64,000 nt of DNA from Ziziphus jujuba (lineage: Eukaryota > Streptophyta > Magnoliopsida > Rosales > Rhamnaceae): assembly GCF_031755915.1 (NCBI RefSeq), contig NC_083384.1, positions 29,526,501-29,590,500 of the forward strand, in the 5' to 3' direction. Made by a program: the position numbers and the translations under genes. Positions 47,861-60,238 of the stretch are shown piece after piece (within the stretch, counting starts at the first letter, position 1; each line of letters starts with the position of its first letter). A model generated the notes under the pieces. The model ran no database searches, was not told the DNA's origin, and saw only the letters and a program-made list of their open reading frames with translations.

Positions 47861-47872
47861 GCTCTGATACCA
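47861..47872 (-). other. Primer-binding site of the minus-strand Copia
   Basis: TGGTATCAGAGC on the minus strand, one base from the 5' LTR, complementary to the 3' end of initiator Met tRNA as in most plant Copia elements. Confidence 0.88.
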
Positions 47873-47873
47873 C

Positions 47874-48421
47874 TATTGAAACTTAATTCAATACTAAATC
47901 AACTCAAAGCAGCAATAACGAAAGAAAGAAATAACACACAACTTTTAGAGTTCAGTCTGGAAATGACCTACATCCTCGGTGAACTCCATCCAAGAAGTTC
48001 TTGCATTGTGAACAAAGATCAGATACACCATTGCAGTAATTTCTCTTGGTTATACAGATTCTCTACACCGAGAAACCAAACCAGAAAACCCTTTACAACA
48101 TCTCTCTTTCTCACAAATCACTCACCCAGAATGATCCTAAACAATACCAAGAGAAATAGGCTACAAGAAGAAAAGAGAAAAAAAAAAAAGAAGAACAAAG
48201 GCTTTTATCGAGAACTAATAGCTTCTGTTTCTAACTGCTCTGTTTCTACAGTTATGCCACTTTTATATGCCTCCAAAAAAAGAGAACTAACTTTACTGAC
48301 TCATCCTAACCAATTCCTTAAGTGTAACAGCACCGTTTTCATAACTGAAGCACATATATATATATATATATATATAAAAACTGTTGACCTTGAACACCTC
48401 TCAATTAAATCATAACTAGCA
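47874..48421 (-). repeat. 5' LTR of the minus-strand Copia
   Basis: It pairs with 40174-40720. It contains a TA run at 48355-48376 that is shorter in the other copy. On the minus strand it starts TGCTAGTTATGATT and ends TTTCAATA. Confidence 0.88.
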
Positions 48422-48664
48422 AGCTCACTAAAAATCTGTCTTATTTTCCACCAAATTGAATCACTCAGGCTCCTCAAGACACAGAGGAAAAAACAGCTCA
48501 AAATGATGAGGTTGTAAGTTATAACCGCATCATTTTTATATATACAATTTGAACTTTAGGATCCAAGCAGAAGATTAGTTAGCAACTAGTTTTTGATACC
48601 ATATTAAGTTATCACTAGCTTAGAAATTTAAACTCTTAAGAAATGACGCAAATTATGTAAGTTG

Positions 48665-51591
48665 TGTAACACCTTGTACCAAAAATACACATATTTTAAC
48701 AAGTTTGACCAATGAATAGTATGTAGGGCCAAAGTTAACTTTGTTTATGGATAATATTGTTATTTGACCGATCTACCATTGTGTAGAGCTCTTCGATACG
48801 AGTTCATAGACTAGCGGCATGCCAAATTCTGAGTTACAGATAAAAAGTTATGATTCTGAGAAGTTTTCAGTATAAGTTTTATATCAGTGTCCAAACTAGT
48901 CCCAGATTTCATCTGTTAGTGACCCAAGATTTTATATAAATGTGGAAAAGCATGCTCTATAAGAAACAAGTTCCAAAATAACCATTTTATCACACAAACT
49001 GGACCCACCGACTCGAACTTGGCCGTTCCAAACCCGTTTTTCACCTAACTGGGTCATTGCTGTTTTGCCTGATTCCAACCACCCTCCTTATGCACGCACA
49101 TGATAACCTTTTGAGACACCCCCAGGCAACCTTAAGGGTAAACTTTCAGGTTAAACCGCCGCTAGACGCGTCGGGATCGACCGTTTGAAGCCGGCGGCGG
49201 TAGTTTGATGTTTTTCGGCCGTTTGGCCGTTTTCCAGCCATTTCAGGCCAACCTATAGACCTTTTCCACCATTTTTGGGCCCTCTGAACTCATTTCTTCA
49301 GTCCTTTTTCCAAGATTCCTCACCGTTTGAGAGATACATCAACTTGGACTTTGGTAAAAGCTTCAACAAAGTTTTTCGACCATTGGAGGAACTTTTGGAC
49401 CAAGGTGAGCATACTGGCGAGTTCCTTGTCTCTTAGGATGTTTTTCAATATAAAGTTTATGAATTTTGGAGGTCATTTGATAATTTTTCCATTTTTGGGT
49501 GAATTAGTTAATTTTCGGATAAATTCCGATTGTGTTTAGACAAAATTGGTTAATTCTATAAAATTAGAGTTGGACTAGTGAAATTAGATATTATTAGGAT
49601 CCATTAGAAGGTTCAATTTCAAAAAATTAGCTTCCAGACGAAAAGCCCCAATTTTGGGTACCGGGTCCTAAGGGCAGGCAGTATAATTGGACCTTCCAGT
49701 GTTCAATTTATATAATTTTATAGTAGTATAAATCAATTTGAGACATTTGGGTCATACAAGTGTCTTTGGGTTTAGTTATTGGAGCCTGAAAAATATTTTA
49801 TTATATTACAAACACTTTGTGTTGAGTCTGGAGGCGGTCCTGCAGGGGAGTAAGAGTGAGCATCTGTAGTACTGTGAATGGTTATACCATTTTTAAATGT
49901 TTTGGGTATATAGTATAATATATATGTGGTTTAAATATTTTACGTATATACCATTTGATTGAAATATTGTTTTGTGCATATATAAATATCTGCTTTCACA
50001 TATATGTGCTATCATTTTATATGACTTTTGATAATATTTTAAGTGATTTTCAATTTTAATGGGTCCATAAATGGACTTATGGTATTTAAATATCTTGGTA
50101 ATTAAATTGAGGTTTTAAATCATTTTGGAAACTATTTGATTTGAGAAAGCATATTGAAAATCATATGATTTTAAGCATGATCAAATATTTTAAAATTGGT
50201 TTATGGTGAATATATTTCACTGTCGTATTTTTGGTTTTATATGAAATGATGATTTGAAATTTTTTTAATATTTAAATAAGCAGATAAATTTGGAAATCAA
50301 ATAAGGACTCATGATATAGTATTGTTCGGAAAAGTATTTGAGATATTACGAGATTATTTTAGGGATACTGTATTGGCTGTTTTTAATTGATGTACCATGT
50401 AGTACTAGAGTTTCGATTCAGTATTATATTACAGCGCGCTGGATTTACCACGGTGCTATGAGGTTGGTCTCATCCAACGGTTTATTATTACCATGGACCA
50501 TGAGATTGGGTTTATTCGACAGTTTATTATTATTATTACGGTGCCGTGGGGTTGGTCTCATCCAACAGTTTATTATTACCACAGATTGTGAGATCGGGTT
50601 GATCTGATGGTTTATTATTATTACCACGGTGCCGTGAGGTTGGTTTCACCCAACGGTTTATTATTGCCATGGACCGTGAGGTTGGATACGTCCCGACGGT
50701 TATTTATTATTTCCATGACACCGTTCGTATATTGAAGGTCCTGAGATGGGTGTATCCCAAAGTTTACAGATTGGTACATCGTATGGTACATTATATACGT
50801 TTGAATATATTGTTGACTTACAAATATTGTGGTGATTTCTTCATTTTCATATTTATTTGGTGGAACTGTGTTTATTATATTTTATGCTCAAATATTTATA
50901 TCTTGATTTGAGATATTTTATAATATTATAATGATCGTTCATTTATACTTTTGAGAATCGGTTTTTATGATATTAAATTATGGTACAAGTTTGGATTTTG
51001 TGAAATGATTTTTAAATGAGAAACTTTTTAAATGAGTGAAACAAGAGGTCTTGAGAGAAAGATTTTTCAGAAATAAATTATTAATTTTCTATTATACTAT
51101 GCCACTCACTAAGATTTCTTTATCTCACATTTTATTTGTTTTAAATTCATTCCTCTAGACTCAGACAGCTAGCAGCAGTCTAACTCACGCACAACTTATG
51201 GCTTGTTTCCTTCCACGATAGCAGTTGTATTTATCCTTTCTTTATTTATTGTTATCTTCTGAACTTTTTATTTACTTATTTGTACTCCTAGACATCGTTG
51301 ACACTTTTAGAATGCTCTGATTTTAAATATGGGATTCAGTAGAGACCATGGTACTTATGTGTGTAGTTATGGCCTGTAGTACAGTAGGCCGGTTGTGGAT
51401 TTTACACTATTATAGATTTGTTTTTATATATATATATATATATATTGAGGTATTATTGTTATTGTTTGTGTTCGTTGTTCACGTTTTAAGGTGAGGTTCC
51501 ATTGGATATTCTTTAAGGATTGTCCAGTGAGACTTCATTAGGCGGGATCACTCGGAAGGTCCTGGGAGGGTTCCCAGGGCGGATCTTGTCA
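48665..51591 (+). mobile_element. Second, diverged long solo LTR (2.9 kb)
   Basis: It starts TGTAACACCTTGTACC and ends GGCGGATCTTGTCA. It shares with the minus strand of 41476-44663 the block GACTAG.GGCATGCC...AAAAGTTATGATTCTG near the start, a GGCCGTTTGGCC-rich middle and the terminal GGATC.TG.CA. No protein domain is seen. The expected TSD is not clean (AGTTG at left; AGATG, one base further out, at right). It sits inside the duplicated cluster segment, which resumes after it. A small AT-rich ORF at 49327 is probably chance. Confidence 0.65.
50440..50725 (+). repeat. Minisatellite of hairpin units inside the solo LTR
   Basis: About six units of roughly 45 bases contain CCGTGAGGTTGGTCTCATCC, AACGGTTTATTATTACCA and variants. 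Each first half holds the inverted pair GTTGG...CCAAC. Two unit versions alternate (…GTGCCGTGAGGTTGG… and …GACCGTGAGATTGGG…). Confidence 0.8.
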
Positions 51592-54500
51592 AAGATGGCT
51601 CTCGTATAAAATGGCAGGTGATAATTAATAATTTTATTTTAGTATGATCGTGTTGATGAATGTGGTGTGTCAGTGTCAGATATGTTTCTTTTTATTTCAT
51701 GAACTTTCTCCATTACTCAATTATATGTGGAAAATCTTTATTTGAGAATTCAAGCTTAGATCATAGAAATGACCGTGCAGAAATTTGATGATTTCAAGTT
51801 CATGTTCAGGTTGGATGTGATTTCTGCTTGATTGGTATAAAAGGAAAGCAAGTGAAATAATGAACATGCTGAGACTCATGATTGTTGCTTTAGTTGTTCT
51901 CATCCTTATAACTTGTTTAACAAACAAATTATGAAGAAATTGAGGCCCTTCTGCAGATCTTGCACTAATGAAGTTGGTTTTTATTAAGAGTCTATTTAAT
52001 TTTGGGCATTCTTTCCATAGGAAATTGGATATTACTTGAACACAAAAGAAACAGGAGGGAACACATGGAATAAATTGTCATTCTCTAGATTTGAATCTTG
52101 CTGTCGAGTAGTAGTAGAATATTTCGCAGGAAGGAACACATGGATCAAATTGCTGCCAATATTTCCAGTTCATGTATTTTGTAGATAACCATATAAATTA
52201 ACTCCAACAAAAGCTTTGTTGGATCCCAGTGGTTAAACTACTATCACAAAAACAAGGCATTCCAATGCCATGATCAGAAAAAAGATAGGTGTATTTAACA
52301 TCAAGAACATGTAGACAAAATTAATGTGTCGAGACTGCATAGTTCATGTCAAAATTGACAGCTCTCCATTCATTCGTAAACAAGTGTTTTGGTGCCTGCA
52401 TAGCGCACACACACGGATTCTTTGGATATATACAGTATTAAGTTTTTTTTATTTTTTTTTATTTTTTTTTTATTTTTTTTTTCGTTTGTGATTTTGTTGT
52501 GCTTGTTTGTTTGTTTTTGTATATAGTTCATCAATATATTCTTGCATATCCTTAGTTTTCTAATGTATGTAAGACATGCTTTCTTTGAGTGCATTTGAAT
52601 GCTGCTTTTCTCTTCAGTGTTAAAGAAAATGTATAATGTCTTTGTGCTTGAATATAAACCTTATTTAGAGGGAAAATTATCTCAAAATTTACAATGGTGG
52701 GATGATTTAGTTGTTGAAAACCACCCTCTAAAAGTCATTTGTATAGTATATCTTAAATGATTGCTTTTTTAATTTATTCTAAACTAGAGGATCTAGCAGT
52801 TGATTATGAGTCTGAGGGAGAAAAACCAGAAAGAAAGTTGATGTTTGTAAAATAAACTCACTTACACTTATTAATTCATCCAATCGAATCAGACACTCAA
52901 CTGAATTTTCCTCTCCCAAGTAGTCCTCTTACCTTTTACAATTTGAAAATATTTGTAACTTTTTGTGAAGTTAAGGTCAATTCAGGATACCAACAGAACA
53001 TCAATTAGACAACTTGGCTAAAGTAACTTAAAAGAAATTCTATAAGCTGTTTTTTGGCCAAAGATTAAGTACTGAAAACAGGTCTAGTAATACATTTGAA
53101 GGATCGAATTATACTTAAAGAACTTAGATCAAAGTTCATAATTCAATTCAAACTTACTAATCAACGACCCCAATATTGAAGTAAGAAGCAATTAGTGACC
53201 AAAATTTTGTGTGTTAAACAAATAATATTTGTAAGTAAGATCTTGATGATGCATGAGACATATGATGTGGATTGTGCCTAAAATTGCTGGTTATCTAGGT
53301 CTAGATTTAGACAATTTTATTCAAGTATATTGGATAAGAAAGGACCTTCTGGTGATAACAAATTTTAGTTGCCAAGAGCATTGGAAGAAGTCATTCTGCA
53401 TATTTAGACTCACTTGTGCTCCATTTCAGCTTAATGTAGCTACAAGTCCCCAAGAAAGCTGAATCCCCTCTTTGTGAACATGCCTCCATGGCATCATTCA
53501 AGCTGTTAGTTTTCGAAGATTTGATACTCATATTTTCAAAGATAAAGACGTTATTTTTGTAAGTTTATAACATGTTTTACATACATCATATGAAGAATCT
53601 GGTGCCGTTTTGCAGATCTTGCAGTAAGAAACCTGGTTTTATTGGTGGAAATACCAGGACTTCTATGGAAGAGAACCCCCACAATCTGAACAGTAGCAGA
53701 CTCTGCATGCAATGGTGAAGGAATGAAGCTATGGTAGTTTGAAAGTCTGTAGGTCCATATATATGAACCAAATTTCTCATTGCATGTCCAAACTATCTTT
53801 GTTGGATTAGAATCTTATCATCAAGTTGCAGTTGAGATTTGTTACAATGTAGCTTATATAGGGAAACACATGAACAGTTCATAAATATTGGTGGAAATAT
53901 TATAAATTTTGTGTCATCTATAATTAACATGAAGGACTTGTCAAGAATTCCCATTGCCTGTGAAATGTCCAGAAGATTTGAAGTGTCTCGCTGCTTATGA
54001 AAGCATAGCCTATAAATTAACCACAAAAAAAAAAAAAAAAAAAAAAAAAAACTTTCTTGGGAGCCAAGTTATGCTAGAAGCAACAAGAGAAACTATAAAG
54101 AATCAGTTCAGTCACAAACAAATTTGTAGCGAAATAGTTTCCACTGCTGCTTGTGAGGTAGTATTAGTAACAAAAAAATAGTGGAACAAATGCAAGTAAA
54201 CTTCTTCAGGAATAGTCTTTTAACTAAGCACTGCAGCATTGCCATTGCTGTGCAAATGATCTGTTACTGCTTTATTACCTGACCTTGAAACACTGCGTAT
54301 TTATATTATATTACATTATATGAAATATTGGTCATTCTTCCACCTATCGATGTATATATATGCAAAGGTTGTTTTTTAGAATTTAAAATTTATATATTTA
54401 ATGTGAAACACACACAAGAATACTAATGGGACTAAATTATTAACAAAGAATATGATTTCATTAACTCTTCACTCAATTGTTATTCTCTTATACATTTTCT

Positions 54501-54718
54501 TAATTATTAATCCATCTTGTTCTCTCACTCTTTCCACTTACTCTGCTTTTCCATGCCCTGCCCTTGTTTTTTTCCCATAAGGCCATAACCCCTGTATCTT
54601 CTTCTTCCTCCGTCCATAATTCAGCCATTGCTAACCATTTGCTGCATTTTTTGATTCATACTTTTTCTCTGAGAAAGGCAAAGGGCAGAGAAAGAAAGGA
54701 AGAAGATATAGGATACGA
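51592..54718. other. Duplicated non-coding DNA between solo LTR and DUF4220 gene
   Basis: The stretch 51650-52360 copies 61770-62480 in pieces. The stretch 52850-53460 and later text contains further diverged cluster repeats. A T/A low-complexity run is at 52445-52485 and an A run at 54026-54050. The last 200 bases, with a TATA-like TATATTA near 54305 and a CT-rich leader, may be the promoter and leader of the DUF4220 gene. No other gene is seen. Confidence 0.5.
51860..51934 (+). other. Short hydrophobic ORF copy, 24 codons
   Basis: ATG-started reading MNMLRLMIVALVVLILIT then CLTNKL and a stop TGA. It is repeated with the same context at 58303 and 62033. Residues 7-18 would span a membrane if it is made. 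Translation is unproven. Confidence 0.35.
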
Positions 54719-55441
54719 ATGGAGACACTAATCCGCAAAAATCTCAAGAAGCTATGGGATTTGTGGGACATCCGGTTGTTCATTCTTTTAAGCCTTTCGC
54801 TACAAGTTTTCTTAGTGTTTTTTTCATCGTTAAGGCAAAGAAGTAGAAACACATTTCTTCTCATGATCATATGGTCGGTGTACTTGATGGCCGACTGGGT
54901 GGCTGCACTTGCTATTGGACTGATGACCAAAACTCACACCAACACTTGTCACCCTCACAGAAAAAATGAAGACCTTTTTGTTTTCTGGGCTTCTTTTCTG
55001 TTGCTTCATCTCGGCGGTCCCGATAGCATTACTTCTTTTGCTCTTGAGGACAATGAGTTTTGGCTCAGGCACTTGTTTGGATTGATTTTGCAGGTTATTG
55101 CTGCTGGCTGTAGCTTCTTCCTAACACTTCCAAAGAACGATCTATGGGCTCCAACGATTCTAGTCTTGGTCGTTGGAACTATTAAATATGCAGAGAGAAC
55201 AATGGCTCTGTATCTTGCAAGCTTGTACCGTTTCGGAGCTACTGTTTTGCCTCAGCCATACCCTGGTCCTGACTACGAAGAGGCTTGTGCAATATATTCT
55301 ACAATGAGGTCGGTCCAGGCTCCAGAACAGACAGAGATTACATTGACGAATGTTGGGAAATCTAAGGATCCAAAATTTGATTTCGAACTACACTCTGTAT
55401 CAGATGAAATGGAGTTATTGCTGGTAGCTTATTCTCTTTGA
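54719..55441 (+). CDS. DUF4220-family membrane protein, C-terminally short
   Basis: An uninterrupted 240-residue ORF starts METLIRKNLKKLWDLWDIRL. It has family marks RLFILLSLSLQVFLVFFSSL, VYLMADWVAALAIG, WASFLLLHLGGPDSITSFAL, EDNEFWLRHLFGLILQV and GTIKYAERTMALYLAS. These fit the N-terminal DUF4220 domain of a plant family whose members are usually 600-750 residues and end in DUF594. Three to four membrane segments are visible (about residues 20-38, 45-68, 85-100, 115-150). It ends in MELLLVAYSL*, far short of the family, and no DUF594 follows. It may be a truncated gene or a single-exon fragment. Function is unknown. A CT-rich leader precedes it. Confidence 0.8.
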   Translation: METLIRKNLKKLWDLWDIRLFILLSLSLQVFLVFFSSLRQRSRNTFLLMIIWSVYLMADWVAALAIGLMTKTHTNTCHPHRKNEDLFVFWASFLLLHLGGPDSITSFALEDNEFWLRHLFGLILQVIAAGCSFFLTLPKNDLWAPTILVLVVGTIKYAERTMALYLASLYRFGATVLPQPYPGPDYEEACAIYSTMRSVQAPEQTEITLTNVGKSKDPKFDFELHSVSDEMELLLVAYSL

Positions 55442-56281
55442 AAACTTCAAGGGGCTTACTGGATTCCTTCTTAGCTCTAAGCTGAGAGAATCAAGCCAAA
55501 AGTTCTTTCAGAATACAAATGCAAAAAATGGTTTTAGATTGATAGAGTTTGAGCTCAGAAAACTCTTCACCTTCGATAGTGTTTTGCTTTATCGAAATTG
55601 GCTAGATACTCAATCTCTGGGCTTGTTTGGAAACCACTCATAAAAGCAAATGGACATATTTTCTGCCAAATAACTTAAATTCTCTTCATATTTAAATTGT
55701 GGATATTCCTTGAATGGGGGATGGAAGAATACCTTTGTAGGTGCTTTTCAAGAACACTGGTCAGCTTTTTAGTGAAAATCTTCCTTGAACTGCTATATGA
55801 CATGAATATCTCATAGGCAATAGTCGCTAATGTTGAAAATTTTCATTTGATCAATTACATAAATTATTATTATACCAAGTAACAAACCAAAAGAGCAATA
55901 AGTAAGTTTAAGTAATATTATTAGCCAATCACAAGTTTTCTTCCATATTAAGTACCCAATTGAAACACTTCATTCTATATGAATAAGTTGCTCAATTTTA
56001 TAGAACTACAAGTTATTGTTTTTAACAAGAGATAGAATTGATGTATCACTGCTTTTATTTGTCTCCCATACAAAAGTAAAATCTAGTTGTTACCTGGTCT
56101 TGATTTATACGACAACAGTAAAGTTTAAAAGTCAAACTTTATGTACAAATGAGTCCATTTTTACAAGTTAAGGTTGAACCAGGATTTAAACTTTAGATCA
56201 TAGATATGATTTTGTGGAATTCTGATGATCTGCATTTTGATCACATGTCTGTTCAAATAATACAATAAAGCAAGTCAAATA

Positions 56282-56335
56282 ATGAATAAGCCGAGACTGA
56301 TGATTGCTGCATTTGTTGTGCCCATCTGTCCGTAA
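56282..56335 (+). other. Diverged short ORF copy
   Basis: Same context as the other copies. It reads MNKPRLMIAAFVVPICP and stops early. Confidence 0.3.
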
Positions 56336-58302
56336 GAAAAGCACTGTTAAAATTAGTATACAAAAATAAGCAAAAACAAAAACAGAGGCAGAAACAGAGA
56401 GAACCCAAAAATAAGCAAAAACAAAAACAGAGACAGAAACTGAGGTTTTTTTTTATTTTTTTTATTTTTTATTTTTTATTTTCTGTCAGAAAAAAGACAA
56501 GAGGGTCTTAATTATAATTTGATGGGAATTTTGGAGAGACTTTCAGAGGTAGCATGGAAATATGTCCATATATATATATATATATATGAATCCAAGACAC
56601 ATAGATATATAATGGATGCTTCTGTTAAAGCATCGTTCCAACCTTCTCCACTATGTCCTTGAACCGTTCTTCAAGTTCATATATCTGTACTAGCTTTTGT
56701 AGTTCTATATATATAATTGTTTAAAAGTTAAACATCACAACGATTCTAGTGTAACTTTGGACAAAAAAATTCCTGAATAATAGAATTTTTCATATATATA
56801 TATATATATATATATGAAGATCTAGACTGGACTTTCCTGTTTTTCCATTCTAGAAGTTTATCATTGATTTCTTATACGTCTGCTTGTACAATTTTTCTTT
56901 CTACCTCATTTCATTCGTTATTTGTAGTTAGTAGAGCTGCTGTTTCTGTGTTTCTTTGGTGCTTGGTGCAGTTTCATTTGAGAGAGGGACTTAGAAATTG
57001 TCCACCTTTGCATTCCACATCAAGCATTAATTCCACATCTGCTTTTAGTCATTCCAATTCACTGCCCTCTTTTGATTGGTTGATAGTCTTTTATCTTATC
57101 TGGTTTCTGGTGGTTGATTGACTGCTCTATAGCTTCACTAATTGTATAAAAAGGTCAAAAACCTGGATTGCTTTTTATTTTCTTAGTTCTTGTTGTTTGA
57201 CATTTTAGTTTCTTAGTTCTTGTTGTTCTCAATTACTGCTTTAGTGCTTTTCTTATTCTTCAATTCTATCATTCGTTTTCTCATTGCTGATAAAGGAAAA
57301 GAGAAAAAAAGAAAACAAAAAAAAAAAAAAATCTTTCATTGCAAATTTAAGCTTTAAGGAACAAAAAGAAGAAAAATAAATTCCATATGAGCACCACCCA
57401 TATTGGCTTTTGCTGGTATTCCACAGGTGAATTAACGTTTTGATTTGAAATTCTATTTTTTTTTTTCTTTTGCACATGTCAGGTTTTCGGAAAAAAAATA
57501 GTTATCCTCCCTTTGGTCATGTACAATTGTAGTTGTCTGTTGTTCGATAGATGAGGTTGACCCTATGTTTCTTTACATCCATATCCATATATTTAGTCAG
57601 ATTCAAGTAATGCTTTCCTCACTTTTATATTAGGAAATTATTGTAATTATTATGACAAAAAAAAAAACTCCTTTGTTATTCATTTTCCCTTCTATTTTTT
57701 TGATAAAATATTTATCTTCCCATTGCTAATATGTAGTAGTATAACCTTTGCACTGTTGCCACATATGTGGAGAAAATACTTACACTTTTTTATTTTATAC
57801 ATTACAAAAACAGAAAAACTTGCTTACCAAATATTAGAATCCATTTTATTTGCCTCAAAAACCAACAACATTTTCATGCAATCAAAATCATTGACAAAAC
57901 CAGTCACAATGAAATAAGTCAATATGCATTTTTAGTGTTGTTCCCCACAAGAAAAAAAAAAGATATATGGCTTCCAAATGTGTATATATTTAATTTTTTA
58001 TTATACCCTGCTAGAAAATGTCGACGTCCTTACATAGAAAGGCAAGGCACCACACCGTTCATTTGTAGCCAAGTGTCAAACGTGTCTGCATTGACATTTC
58101 ACGCACGGTTTCTTCATTTGTACGAAGGCACCACACCATTCATTTGTAGCTAGCTATTAGCTGATCTTGATTTATACAAAAGCAAATAAGTCCCTATTCA
58201 CAAGTTCAGGTTGGATCAGGATTCAAATAGAGATCATATATATGATTTTGGAGAATTTTGATGATCTGCATTTTTGTCACATGTATCTTCCACTGGAGAA
58301 TA

Positions 58303-58377
58303 ATGAATATGCTGAGACTGGTGATCATTACTTTAGTTGTGCTCATCCTTATAACATGTTTGACATGCAAATTTTGA
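58303..58377 (+). other. Short hydrophobic ORF copy, 24 codons
   Basis: It begins MNMLRLVIITLVVLILIT and ends CLTCKF. The frame stays open upstream to an ATG at 58261, which would add 14 codons. It is closest to the copy at 62033. Confidence 0.35.
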
Positions 58378-58576
58378 AGAATCTGAGGCTTTTTTTTGGC
58401 AGATCTTGTAGTCATGAATTTTCTTTTTATTAAGGCCCTGTTTTATATGAGGCATTCTTTCCGTGGGGGATATATGAACGAAACAGGATGGAACAGATGA
58501 AATAAAATATCATTTTTTTATTTGTATCTTGCTGTCAAATTGTAGTCAAAATCTGTACAGACTTCATGTAGAAGTA

Positions 58577-58654
58577 GTGAATACGCTGAAAATGGTGATT
58601 CTTGCTTTAGTTGTTCTTATCCTTATACCATGTACTTTCACATGCAAATTTTGA
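58577..58654 (+). other. Short ORF copy without ATG
   Basis: GTG replaces the ATG. It otherwise reads NTLKMVILALVVLILIPC then TFTCKF. It lies only about 200 bases after the 58303 copy, so the block was duplicated locally. Confidence 0.3.
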
Positions 58655-59584
58655 AGAATCTGAGGGGTTTTTGCAGTGGTGAACCATTTTCGTCTTTTTT
58701 TTTTTTTTTTTTCTCCCTTCCCATATAAGGATAAATGGAAATTTACAAGCCTATTGGACCTTTTCCCAAGGCCACATTTGTTTTAGAGAAAAAAAAAAAA
58801 TGTATACCAAATTGTTAAATGAAAATATACAGTATCATTCAAGGAAACAACATCCAAACACAGAAATGATCGCCAACTATACACAAACACATTTTGCCAA
58901 CCATGAGGCGGAGAATTTGGGGGGCAGGGGTGGGCGGGGATTAAAAATCAATCAAGAATACTGTTTCTTTCTTATTCCGAAAATTTTCCCAGAAACCAAA
59001 GTCGGAAAGCCTTTCAAATACACATTCTTTAACCTGATATTAAGAAAGATAAGAATGTTTAAAGAAATTCGTATGGATATATGCACATATACAGGGTATA
59101 CCAACTCCAATACCAGGACCAAAAAAGAGGAAGAGTGAGGACTTTTCTATAAGTGTTGTGGTGCCTGCAAACCTCACAGAATGTCTACATAACCTGAAAC
59201 TGAAAAATCCATAGAAAATACAAATAAGCATTATCTTTTTCCTGTATCATTTCAAATGAAATAAAATGCGCTTCCATTTTGAAATAACCTTATAATTTGC
59301 AAACTAAGCATACAAATTAAATAAAATTAAAATACCTCAAATTGCATATTGAAAATAAAGAATACTAACTTGTAAAATTAAAATTTTGTTTTGAAATTGA
59401 TTTACCAAAGCAGCCACGGAATATGCTTAATTTTTGACAAAGTAATCTTTAGGATTTTCTGTCGGTGTCTTTCATCCAATTGCTCTGCTTCTTCATCATT
59501 CACACGAAGCAAACTCCACTCGTTTGTTTGCAATTGTAAGACACTATGGTAGTGACGTCACATAACCTTGTATTTCATTGAATT

Positions 59585-60238
59585 AATGGTAGAATGTGAC
59601 TAATCATGATGGTCTTCTTCGTCATGAGAGCCAGAGGGAACAAATTCATCACTTCCACTTCCACTTCCACTTGCTTCACAACCTTCATCATCAAAACGTT
59701 GTCTCTTTTTCTTGCATTGAACAGTTTCTGTATTAAATCTCTCTACGTCTTCCTTGTTTATGAACCAAACTCCACACTTCTTTATCTTGCAATATTCATT
59801 CTCCAAGTTGAAAAGCCATATGGATTAGACGGATCACCATAGTCAAGGAATGAGGGGAAAACATGCAAAGAGACCTCGATGACACAACTCTTAAGTTGCA
59901 ACAGCGATGGCAAGGAGAATAACCATTTTGGGACATGCCTAATGTACACGTGATCGAAACATTTGTCTGCCAGAACCAGCATATTTGAATGGAATTTACG
60001 AGGACAGTCATCATCAATGGTTCTGAAATTGAGTTTAGAATTAATACGAACTTGTGCATAAGGTTTCTTTTTATTCGCATCAAGAACAACTTAGAGAGCC
60101 AAACCCAAGAAGTTGTCATCATTCCAAAATAGAGGAAGCGTAATTTTCAGTGAAGTCCCCGAAGTTTGATTCCTGAACCACTTTGGAATTTGGTCACCCG
60201 GATAATGAAGTTCGGCATCTGAATTTGAATTGGCCTGT
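59585..60238 (-). pseudogene. TNL-D C-JID exon
   Basis: It reads pieces corresponding to the PGDQIPKWF start, a WNDDNFLGLAL-like segment, and after frame changes KIKKCGVWFINKEDVERFN, RFDDEGCEASGSGSGSDEF and the acidic SHDEEDHHD end. The SGSGSG expansion is unique to this copy. Confidence 0.8.

Larger units (their letters stand above)
40174..48421 (-). mobile_element. Ty1/Copia retrotransposon with nested solo LTR
   Basis: LTRs of 547 and 548 bp lie at 40174-40720 and 47874-48421. They flank a minus-strand gag-pol, with the primer-binding site TGGTATCAGAGC at 47872-47861 next to the 5' LTR. The target copies are AGCTT (40169-40173) and AGCTC (48422-48426), one mismatch apart. Removing the element rejoins a segment found intact at 30090-30150 and 61350-61410. 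Its RT region is interrupted by a 3188-bp solo LTR. The net Copia length is about 5.06 kb. Confidence 0.92.
55442..59580. other. Non-coding DNA with duplicated cluster segments
   Basis: No gene is supported. The stretches 56150-56340 and 58140-58470 carry copies of the block with the short hydrophobic ORF. The stretch 58020-58150 holds a smaller repeat (AGGCACCACACC.TTCATTTGTAGC, twice). The stretch 56355-56450 is a direct duplication of about 47 bases (AAAAATAAGCAAAAACAAAAACAGAG). TA runs are at 56569-56586 and 56795-56815. The stretch 59180-59420 resembles TNL 3' flank at 33600 and 63000. Confidence 0.5.

Noticed and set aside
56864..57477. ORFs in the gap between the DUF4220 gene and TNL-D
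   Set aside because: Low-complexity, T-rich or A-rich readings with no motifs and no conserved copies elsewhere in the window.
57723..59231. Several ORFs of 60-130 residues
   Set aside because: They cross duplicated non-coding blocks in different frames and are not kept open in the sister copies, apart from the short hydrophobic ORF reported separately.
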